Source: Pseudomonadales bacterium (GTDB lineage Bacteria; Pseudomonadota; Gammaproteobacteria; Pseudomonadales; Pseudohongiellaceae). Taken from it: a DNA stretch of 64,000 bases. Both the position numbers and the translations under genes were made by a program. How positions within the stretch are numbered: position 1 is the first letter of the stretch; each line of letters begins with the position of its first letter. This document shows positions 1-9,645 of the stretch, one piece after another. The stretch covers positions 1 to 64,000 of the forward strand of contig JAJEGU010000017.1 of assembly GCA_022819645.1 (NCBI GenBank), read 5' to 3'. The notes beneath the pieces are model-generated. The model did not search any database. It was given only the letters and a program-made list of their open reading frames with translations, and was not told where the DNA came from.

Positions 1-141
1 CGAAAGCGAAAATTCGCTATCGCCGCGCCCCTGGCCGGTCGATTGAGGCGAATATTGGTGGATATGCAACGAAATCGAGCGGCCAGGGGCGCGGATGAGA
101 GCGGATTTGCAGCCGTGAATTCCTACGGCGCAGGCTCCTAG
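1..141 (+). repeat. Copy A of a 167-bp palindromic CTAG-ended dispersed element (cut by window edge)
   Basis: cgaaagcgaaaattcgctatcgccgcgcccctggccggtcgattgaggcg...ggcgcaggctcctag matches copies at 22064, 31201 and 46537. Confidence 0.9.
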
Positions 142-323
142 CTTGATCATCGCCTTTCCGTTTTCCACGCCGCAGAAATTCGGTCGCGACCCGCGAAATC
201 TGGTGAGCGGTTGAATGGGTCTTGCCGCGATGCTTCAGAGAGTCTGACATGAGTCTCCTTGCGAGAAATCAAGGGAAATTCACGGGGAGGGAGCCGGAGG
301 CGAAAAACTGCAACGCCACGCAG

Positions 324-359
324 GCCGGGCGACCCGCTGCCCGTTCTCAAGGTTCAACC
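324..359. repeat. 36-bp direct repeat, unit 1 (gccgggcgacccgctgcccgttctcaaggttcaacc)
   Basis: Near-identical to 396-431. Confidence 0.85.
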
Positions 360-395
360 ATCCAGGCCGACGACAAGGGCGAAGCGTGCAACAGG

Positions 396-431
396 GCCGG
401 GCGACCCGCCGCCCGTTCTCAAGGTTCAACC
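396..431. repeat. 36-bp direct repeat, unit 2; overlaps the 3' end of the SDR gene
   Basis: gccgggcgacccgccgcccgttctcaaggttcaacc, 72 bp from unit 1. Confidence 0.85.
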
Positions 432-1138
432 TCCTTTCCATCCCACGCGAAGCATTTGCCGCTTTGTTCCAGAGTGAGATTTTCCAGCACATCCAGCATT
501 TTTCGGGTTGAGTATTCAGGTGTGAACAGTTCTCCATCGGGCACGTTTCGCTGAAAAGGCCTCGAAAGTTCGCTATCGACCGTTCCCGGATGAAGGCCAA
601 CGATCACGGCCTGCTTGTTCCGCCTGCCGATTTCAATCGCGGCATTTTTTATCAACATGTTCAGCGCCGCTTTGGAGCAGCGATAGGCGTACCAGCCGCC
701 GAGTCGATTGTCGGATATACTGCCCAACCGCGCTGACAATGCCGCGAATATGGATCGCCTTGCGCTGTTCAATTTGGGAAGGAAGTGCTTGGCGAGCAAC
801 GCGGGAGTGATTGTGTTGGCCTCGAAAACGCGCCTGAATTTTTCGGCGGACAAATCCCCCAGTGATTTCTCGGGCATAAAATCTCCCTCGTGCAGGATAC
901 CTGTGGATACGATGATCAAGTCGAGAGAATCTTCTTTCGATGCGATTGATGCGGATTCCGCGATGGAAGCTTCGTCCGCATAATTTATCTTGTGGTAACT
1001 CACATCGGATACGGGATTTTCCGGCATCCGACGCGAGAACGCATGGAGGCTTGCGCCCGGATACAGCGTGGATAAACGGTTGGCAAAAGCATTCCCGATC
1101 GCTCCCGAACAACCGATTATCGCAATATTGTTAACCAT
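419..1138 (-). CDS. SDR family oxidoreductase (C-factor/CsgA-like)
   Basis: [22 protein letters not shown] nucleotide-binding motif, [10 protein letters not shown] catalytic motif; ATG at 1138. Confidence 0.85.
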   Translation of the reverse strand: MVNNIAIIGCSGAIGNAFANRLSTLYPGASLHAFSRRMPENPVSDVSYHKINYADEASIAESASIASKEDSLDLIIVSTGILHEGDFMPEKSLGDLSAEKFRRVFEANTITPALLAKHFLPKLNSARRSIFAALSARLGSISDNRLGGWYAYRCSKAALNMLIKNAAIEIGRRNKQAVIVGLHPGTVDSELSRPFQRNVPDGELFTPEYSTRKMLDVLENLTLEQSGKCFAWDGKEVEP

Positions 1139-1328
1139 GGCATTCATGATGCGCTCGGCTTGCGCCATTTTTCGCGGTGTCGATCTTACACCCGGTTTCC
1201 CGCATCGATTTTCACTCCAATATTGGTACGCCGAAACTTGATTGCGCGGTTCTGTCCCCAGCAACCGCGGGTGGCGATACTCCCGGAAGTTTGTCGGGCG
1301 AGCGTTTCGCCTTTGCTGCGGGAGTTTT

Positions 1329-2582
1329 TCATGGGCCCAGCGCGTTGACCGGGACGATGCCCACGTCGCCGGGTTTGCAGTGACCGTAGCCGCTGGGAAC
1401 GATTACCGCGAGGGCGGCAGGTTCGCCGTGTTCGGTTCCAGACAGGCGGTTGGCGAGCCGGAGCAGGTTTTTCTTTCCTTCGTCGATCCAGCGTCCTCCC
1501 AGTTTGATTTCGAATGCGGCCCAGTGCCCGTCCGCGGTTTCCACGATGGCGTCGACCTCGAGCCCGTCTTTTTCCCGGTAATGGAAGACCCTGGCGTCGG
1601 CAGCCTGGGCGTACACCCGCAGGTCCCGGATTACCAGCGATTCGAACAGGAAACCGAAGAAGGCGAGGTCTTCCAGGAGGCGATTCGGCGTGATTCCCAA
1701 TGCGGCCGCGGCAAGGGAAGGGTCCGCGAAATGACGCACCGCCGCCGCGCGCAGCCGGGTGCGCGAGCGCAAATTCGGCGACCATGCCGGCTGGTCTTCC
1801 ACGACCATCAGCCGGGTGAGCGCCTCCAGATATTCCGCGGCCGTTTCCGGATTCAACTTCCTGCCGTTCGCGCCGTCCACATCGGCCGCCAGTTTGCTTG
1901 TGGCCACGGGAGTTGCCACATTTCTTGCCAGTGACCGCAGCATTCGCTCCACTCTGGCCGGATCGTGTGACTTTCCGCTCGCCTGCGAGACATCGACATG
2001 ACAGATTTCCCTGATATAGCCGCGATTAGCGCGAATCGCCGCGGCCAGGGGTTTGTCAAAGTTCGCGGGCCAGCCGCCGGCGCAGACGATTTCGGCGAGT
2101 GAGGCTATCGTCATTTCTTTTGGGGTGGCGCTTTGCTTCTCGCCGCGCAGCAGTTTGGCAAGAGAAATCCGGCTCGAGGAGTGCCCCGTCTCGCTCAGGG
2201 AACAGGGCCGCATCCTCAGCCGGGAAAAACGGCCCGCTCCGGAGTGCCGGGTATGGTCGTCTGCGGGTTTCGCGGAGCCGGTGAGGATGAACTGGCCCGG
2301 AGCGCGTCTCCGGTCAACTTCGTGCCGCACATGATTCCAGATCCTCGGAGCGACCTGCCATTCGTCTATCAGGCGCGGCGTTTCACCGGCGAGCACTGTT
2401 GCGGCATCCAGGTCGGCCATCTGCCTTGCGTTTTCGTCACGGTCGAGACATACCTCGCTTGCCGCGGCGCGTAATGCCGTTTCGGTCTTTCCGCAGGCTT
2501 TCGGGCCTTCAATGAGAACCGCTCCGGTTGCTTCAAGCAACAGGGAAAGTTCCGCTTCGACGATTCGGGGAAGATATTCCAT
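1329..2582 (-). CDS. AAA ATPase with DUF4143-type C-terminus
   Basis: Walker A-like [17 protein letters not shown] Walker B, ILTGSA, C-terminal [16 protein letters not shown] ... EIK nuclease-like motif. Confidence 0.85.
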   Translation of the reverse strand: MEYLPRIVEAELSLLLEATGAVLIEGPKACGKTETALRAAASEVCLDRDENARQMADLDAATVLAGETPRLIDEWQVAPRIWNHVRHEVDRRRAPGQFILTGSAKPADDHTRHSGAGRFSRLRMRPCSLSETGHSSSRISLAKLLRGEKQSATPKEMTIASLAEIVCAGGWPANFDKPLAAAIRANRGYIREICHVDVSQASGKSHDPARVERMLRSLARNVATPVATSKLAADVDGANGRKLNPETAAEYLEALTRLMVVEDQPAWSPNLRSRTRLRAAAVRHFADPSLAAAALGITPNRLLEDLAFFGFLFESLVIRDLRVYAQAADARVFHYREKDGLEVDAIVETADGHWAAFEIKLGGRWIDEGKKNLLRLANRLSGTEHGEPAALAVIVPSGYGHCKPGDVGIVPVNALGP

Positions 2583-2603
2583 GGTCGCGATCCGACCTCG
2601 AAT

Positions 2604-2718
2604 CCGGTGATTTGTCGAGATATTAACACGTGATTTGTCGAGAAATCAACCCGATATTTGTCGATTTTATATCCGGTGATATGGAGAATTTCTATCCGAT
2701 GATTTGTCGTTCCTGAAA
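2604..2718. repeat. Five contiguous 23-bp imperfect direct repeats upstream of the DUF4143 ATPase
   Basis: CCGGTGATTTGTCGAGATATTAA / CACGTGATTTGTCGAGAAATCAA / CCCGATATTTGTCGATTTTATAT / CCGGTGATATGGAGAATTTCTAT / CCGATGATTTGTCGTTCCTGAAA. Confidence 0.9.
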
Positions 2719-2809
2719 CGGCAAGATTCCGCAAATCTTGCGCCGCGCCTGAACTTCCGCATATAGTCAGAAACCCCGCATGATGTTCCCGGCTTAGAGG
2801 AGCAGCCTT

Positions 2810-3451
2810 ATGAATTCCGATTCGTTCGACCCGGAGGCGGAAAAGCAGGCGGTCGCGCCTGATGCGCCCGAGTCGCCGTCGCGCCGCGAGTTTCTCGAAA
2901 CCACCGGCGCCACCGTGGCGGCTTCCACCGTCGTCTCATTCGCTACGCCGGCCATGGCGCAATCCACCGATGCGGCCGCGCCGAGCACCGCGATTTCGGT
3001 CAGCGTCAACGGCGTCCGGCATGAAATCGATGTGGAAGACCGCTGGACCCTGGCGGAACTGCTGCGCGACGGTATCGGCCTGACCGGCACCAAGATCGGC
3101 TGCGACCGCAGTGAATGCGGCGCCTGTACGGTGCTGATGAACGGCGCGCCGGTGTATTCCTGCAGTCAGCTCGCGGTCTGGGCCGACGGCGCCGAGATTC
3201 GCACGGTGGAAGGACTGGCTCGGAACGGCGAATTGACGCCACTGCAGCAAGCCTTCGTCGACAATAACGCGCCGCAATGCGGTTTCTGCACTTCCGGCCA
3301 GTTGATGTCCGCCACCGCATTGCTTGCGGCCAATCCGAGCCCGTCCGCGGACGAGGCCCGGGCAGCCCTGGTCGGCAACCTGTGCCGTTGCTCCAATTAC
3401 AACGCCATCGTCGAAGCGGTGGTCGCGGCAGGCGAGGGAGGTGCGGCATGA
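2810..3451 (+). CDS. (2Fe-2S)-binding subunit of a xanthine dehydrogenase-family molybdenum hydroxylase, Tat signal
   Basis: RREFLETTGATVAAS twin-arginine; GCDRSECGACTV and CGFCTSGQLMSA, CRCSNYN cluster motifs. Confidence 0.93.
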   Translation: MNSDSFDPEAEKQAVAPDAPESPSRREFLETTGATVAASTVVSFATPAMAQSTDAAAPSTAISVSVNGVRHEIDVEDRWTLAELLRDGIGLTGTKIGCDRSECGACTVLMNGAPVYSCSQLAVWADGAEIRTVEGLARNGELTPLQQAFVDNNAPQCGFCTSGQLMSATALLAANPSPSADEARAALVGNLCRCSNYNAIVEAVVAAGEGGAA

Positions 3452-5619
3452 CACAGCCAACCCGAATCGGCCTTGAGCCACTGGAAACCATCGGCAACGA
3501 TACCCCTCGCATCGACGCGGTCGAACGCGTTACCGGCGCGGCGCAATTCACCCGGGACGTCAAATTGCCCGGTATGGTTTATGCGCGGGTGCTGCGCAGC
3601 CCGCATCCTCATGCTCGCATCGTCTCCATCGATGTTTCCGCCGCCATGTCCTTGCCCGGCGTGCTCGACGTGATCACCCACGAGACCAGCCCCATAGTCT
3701 GGGGTTCGGGTTGCGTCTCCGGCGGGCGGCAGTACAACGACCCGATCAAGGACGCGACCATTCACCGGCGCTATATCTTCAACAATCCGGTGCGTTGCGT
3801 GGGCGATTCGGTCGCGGCGGTGGCCGCCACCGACCGCAATATCGCCGAGGCGGCGCTGGACTTGATCGAAGTCGAATACGAGGAACTGCCGTTCGTGCTC
3901 GAACCCGAGGAAGCGCTGGCGGATGACGCGCCACGCATCTGGCCTGAAGGCAACATGTGCCCGGACACACGCAACCGGTTCGAGCCGATGACTTCGCGCA
4001 TCGGCGACGTGGAAGCGGGATTCGCCGAAGCGGATCGGATTTTCGAACAACGCTATGAGACCGGTTTCGTACACAACGCCCAGATGGAGCCGCGTTGCGC
4101 GCTGGCGACCTGGGAAGGCGACAAGCTGACCTTGTACACGCCGTCCCAGGGGATTTCCAATTGCCGCCACGATACCGCCCGCGATCTCGGCCTGCAGGAT
4201 CACCAGGTGCGCATCATCGCCCAATACATGGGCGGCGGCTTCGGCAACAAGAACCAGAACCAGGACGCCGACCTGATCGCGGCCGAACTGTCGCGCCGCG
4301 TGGATCGTCCGGTGATGCTCGAATACACTCGCCGCGATGACTGGCTCGGCGTGCACGGCCGCTGGCCCACGGTGCAGGAATACCGCGTGGGCGTGAAGGA
4401 TGACGGCACGGTAACCGCCATGCAGATGCGCGGCTATAGCGGCATGGGGCCTTATCGCAAGAATTCCGGCGGCATCTCGGGCATGGACTACTACGCCTGT
4501 CCCAACCGATTGCGGGAGATCTATCCGGTCTATACCAATCGCACGACCTCAGGCAATTTCCGCGCTCCGTCCGACCCGCATGGCGTCTATGGCGTCGAGT
4601 CGATCATGGACGACATCGCCTACGAAATGGGCATCGACCCGGTGGATTTCGCGCTCAGGAACATGCGCCGGCCCACCGAGGAAATGCAGTTCACCAACTA
4701 TTCGCTGGAAGAGGTCATCACCACCGGCGCCGAGCAATTCGACTGGCAGGCCCGGCGGCGGGTCCAGCCCGGCTCGGACGAAGGCCCGCTCAAGCGGGGC
4801 GCCGGCTTCTCCTTCATGATGTTCCGCGCCGGCCTCGGCACGAGCAGCGCCGTGGTGCGGGTCGATTCGCAAGGACAATACACCTTGTATGTCGGCGTGA
4901 CCGACATCGGCCCCGGCGCCAAGACCACCATGGGCATGATCGCCGCGGAGGCCCTCGGCGTGCCGCTGTCCCGTGTCGAAGTGGTCTGGGGCGATACCGA
5001 CCGGACGCCGTATTCGGTGGGCGAATCCGGCAGCCGCACGACGATCATGACCGGCTACGCCGTGGTCCAGGCCGCCGAGAATCTGAAGCAGCAGATCGCC
5101 GATCACGGCATGCCGGACGGGGCGGACGTACTGATCGGCACGGCGACTCCCGTGCCGAACACCGACGGGCTGATCCGCCAATGCTTCGCCGCCCACTTCG
5201 TCGAAGTGGAAGTCGATACCGGCATGGGCACGACGCGAGTGCTGAAATACACCGCGGTGCACGAATCCGGCCGCATCATCAATCCGACCACGGCCAGGGA
5301 CCAGATTCGCGGCGCGGCGATCCAGGGCATCGGCCAGGCGCTGCACGAGGATCTGCTCTACGATCCGCGCAACGGCCAGCCGCTCAGTCCGGGCTACTAC
5401 CGCGGGCGGCATCTGACGCACCTGGATATCCCCGACATCGACGTGACCTTCATCGAGACCGACGACGGTTATGGGCCTTTCGGCGCCAAGACCGCCGGCG
5501 AGTCCGGCATCATCCTCGCGCCGGCGGCGGTCGCCAACGCGGTGGCAAACGCCACTGGCCGGCGCATGCGATCCTTGCCTATCACGCGGGACAAGATTCT
5601 GCAGGAGGTGTCGGCATGA
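3448..5619 (+). CDS. Molybdopterin-binding large subunit, xanthine dehydrogenase family
   Basis: RVTGAAQFTRDVKLPGMVYARVLRSPHPHA; GGGFGNKN; GESGSRTT; ATGA overlap with previous gene. Confidence 0.93.
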   Translation: MTQPTRIGLEPLETIGNDTPRIDAVERVTGAAQFTRDVKLPGMVYARVLRSPHPHARIVSIDVSAAMSLPGVLDVITHETSPIVWGSGCVSGGRQYNDPIKDATIHRRYIFNNPVRCVGDSVAAVAATDRNIAEAALDLIEVEYEELPFVLEPEEALADDAPRIWPEGNMCPDTRNRFEPMTSRIGDVEAGFAEADRIFEQRYETGFVHNAQMEPRCALATWEGDKLTLYTPSQGISNCRHDTARDLGLQDHQVRIIAQYMGGGFGNKNQNQDADLIAAELSRRVDRPVMLEYTRRDDWLGVHGRWPTVQEYRVGVKDDGTVTAMQMRGYSGMGPYRKNSGGISGMDYYACPNRLREIYPVYTNRTTSGNFRAPSDPHGVYGVESIMDDIAYEMGIDPVDFALRNMRRPTEEMQFTNYSLEEVITTGAEQFDWQARRRVQPGSDEGPLKRGAGFSFMMFRAGLGTSSAVVRVDSQGQYTLYVGVTDIGPGAKTTMGMIAAEALGVPLSRVEVVWGDTDRTPYSVGESGSRTTIMTGYAVVQAAENLKQQIADHGMPDGADVLIGTATPVPNTDGLIRQCFAAHFVEVEVDTGMGTTRVLKYTAVHESGRIINPTTARDQIRGAAIQGIGQALHEDLLYDPRNGQPLSPGYYRGRHLTHLDIPDIDVTFIETDDGYGPFGAKTAGESGIILAPAAVANAVANATGRRMRSLPITRDKILQEVSA

Positions 5620-6602
5620 GAGCGCTGAGCAATCACGACGCAAGCAGTATCTCGGATGCGGTTCAGGCAGCGGCCCGGGCACGGGCCGAAGGTCTAATCC
5701 CTGCTTTCTCCGGCGGCGGCACGGATCTGCTGCAGCAAGTCAAGGACGGTACGGATCCGGCAAATGTCATCATCAATCTGCGCACCGTGGACGAGGCGCG
5801 CGAGATAGAGGAAGACGCCGGCGGAATTTCCATCGGCGGGCTGGCCACGTTGGCCCAGGTGATGGGCAATGCTGCCGTGCGCGCCCGTTTGCGGGCGCTG
5901 GCCCAGGCCGCCGAAAGCGTGGGTACGCCGCAGATCCGCAACGTGGCCACCGTCGCCGGCAACATGACCCAGCGCCCCTGGTGCTGGTATTACCGCAACG
6001 GCTTCCATTGTTTCAAATCCGGCGGCGACGAGTGCTTTTCGGTAAACGGCGAAAACGGCCAGCACGCCATTTTCGGCGGCGGTCCCAGCTTCATCGTGCA
6101 TCCGTCCGACATTGCGCCGGTGCTGGTTGCTTTCGAAGCGGTGTTCCAGCTCGCCGGCCCGGACGGTGAACGCGAAGTCCCGGCGGCGGAGTTCTTCGTG
6201 CTGCCCAGGGTCGATCCGGTCAACGAGAATGTCCTCGGCGAGTCGGAAATGCTGGCGCGAATCCTCGTGCCTTCACCGGCTGACAATACCGTGAGCAGCT
6301 ATCAAAAGGTTATGGACCGGGCGGCCTGGACCCATGCCGAAATCGGCGTGGCCACGGTAATCCAGCGCGACGGCAATGCCGTGACGGACGCCCGCGTGGT
6401 GCTTTCGGGCGTGGCGCCGATTCCCTGGCGGCTGCGCGCTGTCGAGGAATTCCTCACCGGCAGACAGATCACCGCCGAAGTGGCGCAGGAGGCCGGAGAG
6501 ATGTCGGTCGAGGATGCCCAGCCATTGGCGAAGAACCGCCACAAGTTGCCCATGACCAGCGCCGCCGTGGAACGCTCGATCATAGCGCTGGCCGCGGGCT
6601 GA
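5616..6602 (+). CDS. FAD-binding subunit, xanthine dehydrogenase family
   Basis: AFSGGGTDLLQQVKDG, IRNVATVAGNMTQRPWCWYYR; ATGA overlap with large subunit. Confidence 0.92.
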   Translation: MRALSNHDASSISDAVQAAARARAEGLIPAFSGGGTDLLQQVKDGTDPANVIINLRTVDEAREIEEDAGGISIGGLATLAQVMGNAAVRARLRALAQAAESVGTPQIRNVATVAGNMTQRPWCWYYRNGFHCFKSGGDECFSVNGENGQHAIFGGGPSFIVHPSDIAPVLVAFEAVFQLAGPDGEREVPAAEFFVLPRVDPVNENVLGESEMLARILVPSPADNTVSSYQKVMDRAAWTHAEIGVATVIQRDGNAVTDARVVLSGVAPIPWRLRAVEEFLTGRQITAEVAQEAGEMSVEDAQPLAKNRHKLPMTSAAVERSIIALAAG

Positions 6603-6630
6603 ACGCGGCGGGGCAGAAGCGAGAACCGCA

Positions 6631-7002
6631 ATGAAACGCAGGGATTTCCTATTCCTCACCCACGCTGGAGACGATTGCGTGCGTCTGTCCTGCGAGCAAC
6701 TGTACATGCATTACCGCGATCTGACACGGGTGGAATCTCATGGCGCCGATGCGTCGAGTGAACACGCCGAGTGGTGGGCGGGCGAGCCCGAATCCGAGCT
6801 TGCGCTGGAGTCGCCGGAGTCGTTTTTTCGCCGCCTCGGCGAAGCGTTGCATGGCAAGCGCAGGCTCGAACTGGCCGACAAGGAATGGCTCGGCGACGCC
6901 GGATTGCGGCGGCAAATCGAACAGTTATTGAACGCGTTTCGCGCGGCCGGCGGCGAAGTAGTATTTGAGCCACGATTGGAAACCACAGAGGAAGCCCTGT
7001 AG
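6631..7002 (+). CDS. Hypothetical protein downstream of the molybdenum hydroxylase operon
   Basis: ORF of 123 aa (MKRRDFLFLTHAGDDCVRLSCEQLYMHY...), same strand, 28-bp gap. Confidence 0.55.
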   Translation: MKRRDFLFLTHAGDDCVRLSCEQLYMHYRDLTRVESHGADASSEHAEWWAGEPESELALESPESFFRRLGEALHGKRRLELADKEWLGDAGLRRQIEQLLNAFRAAGGEVVFEPRLETTEEAL

Positions 7003-7022
7003 GGGCGAGGCATGCCTCGCCC
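7003..7022. repeat. Perfect 20-bp palindrome GGGCGAGGCATGCCTCGCCC
   Basis: Read directly; between the 123-aa ORF and the BON lipoprotein. Confidence 0.9.
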
Positions 7023-7059
7023 GGCCGGCGCCACAGACGGTAATTGCGGAGACCTTGAC

Positions 7060-7401
7060 ATGAGAAGATCCAGAAGACTGCCGGCGCTTTTCGCATGCGG
7101 CCTGCTCCTGTTCGCGGGCTGCGGGCCGCAACAATCCGGCGTCGGCCCCGCACCTGACACGGATCGGGAATTGGCGGGCCGCGTGCAGGCGGCGCTGGAG
7201 TCCGCAAGCGATTTGCCGCGGGAATTGTCGGTCGAGGTAAGCGATGGCGTGGTCCTGATCTCCGGCGCGCTCGCCTGCGAGGATTGCGGCGGCAACCGCA
7301 CGCCCGGCAACATCGGAACGATCCAGCAATCTCTCGGAACCGTCGTGCGCGCCGTCCCCGGCGTCACGGAAGTGCGGTTCCAGCTCGATTACTCTCAGTA
7401 G
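7060..7401 (+). CDS. BON-domain-like lipoprotein
   Basis: Lipobox LLLFAGC; ELSVEVSDGVVLISGAL ... VPGVTEVRFQLD. Confidence 0.7.
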   Translation: MRRSRRLPALFACGLLLFAGCGPQQSGVGPAPDTDRELAGRVQAALESASDLPRELSVEVSDGVVLISGALACEDCGGNRTPGNIGTIQQSLGTVVRAVPGVTEVRFQLDYSQ

Positions 7402-7519
7402 ATAAGGTTCGAAAAAACGAGCAATAACACGGAAAATGCGTGATATGTTCTTGTATTCGAACATTATGAATGTTGGAGAGATTGGTCGCATGAATGCTTT
7501 CTTGCTTGCATGTCATAAA

Positions 7520-7573
7520 GTGTTATTATTCGTATCTAATTCGTAAAAGAGTCAAATAAGTACGAAATAACAC
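7520..7573. promoter_or_regulatory. Imperfect inverted repeat just upstream of hipB (GTGTTATTATTCGTA ... TACGAAATAACAC), probable operator
   Basis: Arms read directly; ends about 6 bp before the ATG at 7579. Confidence 0.6.
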
Positions 7574-7578
7574 ACACT

Positions 7579-8007
7579 ATGGACTCCCGAAAAAACGCAT
7601 CCACTGCAATCGCCGAGCAGTTCGGGGAGCGATTGAAACGGACCCGGCTCAATCGGGACATGACACAGTCCGAGGTGGCGGAACGAGCGGGCGTTTCCAG
7701 GCTGGCGGTGCTCAACGCCGAAAAAGGCGACGTGCGGCTGAAAGTACTGGTGGCGATCCTGTCCGCGCTTGATCTGGCTGGACAGTTGGACCTGTTCCTG
7801 CCGAGCCAGGACGTTTCTCCCATGCAACTCGCGCGGCTCAAGGGAAGAATGCGGCAAAGAGCCTCGGGCCAGCGCAAGACCGGAACCGCGGAGCCGGCGC
7901 AGGCTCCTAGGTCCCCGGCATCGCGGGAGAGCGAAACAGGGAAGAAGACCTGGGCTGAATGGGAGAGCCGCCGGAATGCTGCATCAGATCACCGAAGTCA
8001 GATATGA
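7579..8007 (+). CDS. hipB: XRE/HipB-like antitoxin transcriptional regulator
   Basis: HTH: RLKRTRLNRDMTQSEVAERAGVSRLAVLNAEKGD. Confidence 0.75.
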   Translation: MDSRKNASTAIAEQFGERLKRTRLNRDMTQSEVAERAGVSRLAVLNAEKGDVRLKVLVAILSALDLAGQLDLFLPSQDVSPMQLARLKGRMRQRASGQRKTGTAEPAQAPRSPASRESETGKKTWAEWESRRNAASDHRSQI

Positions 8008-8149
8008 CGGACGCCAGGTCGGTGCGGTCGGCCTTGATGCCGGCACCGGCATAGGCGCATTCGAGTACGCGCAACCCTTCATCGAAAGTAGCATCGAACT
8101 TGCGCCGCTTCGCTACGCGCGGAATGACAGCCGGAATGGGCTTCGCTGA
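7976..8149 (+). pseudogene. Truncated HipA N-terminus (58 codons)
   Basis: MLHQITEVRYDGRQVGAVGLDAGTGIGAFEYAQPFIESSIELAPL resembles the HipA N-terminal domain, then runs into a dispersed repeat. Confidence 0.7.
8108..8128 (-). repeat. Arm of dispersed repeat R2 (GTCATTCCGCGCGTAGCGAAG)
   Basis: Matches 20704 and 55120 copies in reverse orientation. Confidence 0.8.
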
Positions 8150-8223
8150 GTTTGACTTTTCCAGCCGCGGCATTCCGCCGCTGTATTCAAGCTCTGGATA
8201 ATCCACTGAACCGGGGAATAGCC

Positions 8224-9549
8224 GTGAGCCAGGACATTGTTGCAAGCATGAAGGAAGGCGCCATGCAGCCCGTGCAGGTGCTGGCGGTGACGATCTGCGT
8301 GGTCATCAACATGTTCGACGGTTTCGACGTGCTCGTCATGGCCTTAACCGCACCCTCGGTTGCCGCGGAATGGTCGCTGGAGCCTGGAACCGTGGGCATG
8401 CTGCTCAGTTCCGGACTGGTGGGCATGTCCCTGGGCTCGCTGTTCATCGCGCCGCTGGCCGACCGCATCGGCCGTCGCAACAACATTCTGATCTGTCTGG
8501 CGATCATCAGCGCCGGCATGTTTCTCTCCGCGTTAACCCAGTCGGCCCTGCAACTCGCTTGGGCCCGGGTGGTGACCGGGCTCGGCATCGGCGGCATGCT
8601 GGCCAGCATCAATACCATCACCGCCGAGTTTTCCTCGCGCAAGCGGCAGGGTTTCGCCATCGCCATGGTGCAGTCGGGCTATCCCGTGGGCGCCACTGTG
8701 GGTGGAGCCATCGCGGCCTTCCTCATCGTCGCTTATGACTGGCGCGCGGTGTTCCTGTTCGGCGGCGCCTGCACCGCGGTGATGATTCCCGTGGTATTGC
8801 GCTACCTGCCGGAATCGCTCGACTATCTCATCGAACGCAAGCCCCCCGGGGCGCTGGAGCGGGTCAATCGCCTGCTCGCCCGGATGGGCAGGGAAACGCT
8901 GGCCGAACTACTCCCGTCGCGCCGCCGGGGCGAGTCCGGCAGCGTCCTCGAGTTGGTATCGGCGCCTTTGCGTACTTCCACCCTGCTGCTGTGGTGCGCA
9001 TTCTTCATGATCATGCTCAGCTTCTACTTCGTCCTGAGCTGGACGCCAAGCCTGCTCACCGATGCCGGTTTGAGCCCGGAACAGGGCATTTCCGGCGGCG
9101 TACTCGTGAATATCGGCGGCATCATCGGCGGGGCAACCCTCGGCTATCTCACCGCGCGCTTCTCCGCCCACCGGCTTACCGCCCTGTACATGGTGCTATG
9201 CGCCGTGTCCATGAGCATTTTCGGGCTGCTCGACGGCAATCTCGGCCCGATGCTCGTGGCCGGCTTCGTGGTGGGCTATTTCATCTTCGGCTCGATCATC
9301 GGCGTGTACAGCATCGCGCCGAACCTCTACAACACCACCGTGCGCAACACCGGCATGGGCTGGGCAATCGGCATCGGCCGGTTTGGCGCCATCATCGGCC
9401 CTGCGGCGGCGGGCTTCCTGCTCGACCGGGGCTGGACCGGCGCCGAGTGCTTCTTTGTATTCTCCATGCCCCTTCTTGTCGCCATGGCGGCGGTATCGCT
9501 GTTGCGGCAAAGGAAAGCGCAGTCCCCTGGAAGCCCTGTTCCGGAGTAA
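8224..9549 (+). CDS. MFS transporter (aromatic acid:H+ symporter-like)
   Basis: FDGFDVLVMALTAPSVAAEW, ADRIGRRN; about 12 hydrophobic segments; GTG start likely. Confidence 0.85.
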   Translation: MSQDIVASMKEGAMQPVQVLAVTICVVINMFDGFDVLVMALTAPSVAAEWSLEPGTVGMLLSSGLVGMSLGSLFIAPLADRIGRRNNILICLAIISAGMFLSALTQSALQLAWARVVTGLGIGGMLASINTITAEFSSRKRQGFAIAMVQSGYPVGATVGGAIAAFLIVAYDWRAVFLFGGACTAVMIPVVLRYLPESLDYLIERKPPGALERVNRLLARMGRETLAELLPSRRRGESGSVLELVSAPLRTSTLLLWCAFFMIMLSFYFVLSWTPSLLTDAGLSPEQGISGGVLVNIGGIIGGATLGYLTARFSAHRLTALYMVLCAVSMSIFGLLDGNLGPMLVAGFVVGYFIFGSIIGVYSIAPNLYNTTVRNTGMGWAIGIGRFGAIIGPAAAGFLLDRGWTGAECFFVFSMPLLVAMAAVSLLRQRKAQSPGSPVPE

Positions 9550-9645
9550 TGGACCCGGCGCGGTAGTGCGCATGGCTTGTTCCACCGAAAGGATAACGGC
9601 ACAATCGGGAGCGCGGATTCAAGTGACGAATGGGGGGTACAGACC

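Noticed and set aside
1759-2001. Plus-strand ORFs opposite the first DUF4143 ATPase
   Set aside because: Antisense shadow ORFs.
2604-2718. Possible CRISPR array
   Set aside because: Repeats are contiguous 23-bp units with no unique spacers and no cas genes; the 22-bp array at 49803 was rejected for the same reason.
7003-7022. 20-bp palindrome as a terminator
   Set aside because: No loop and no U tract; kept only as a palindrome feature.
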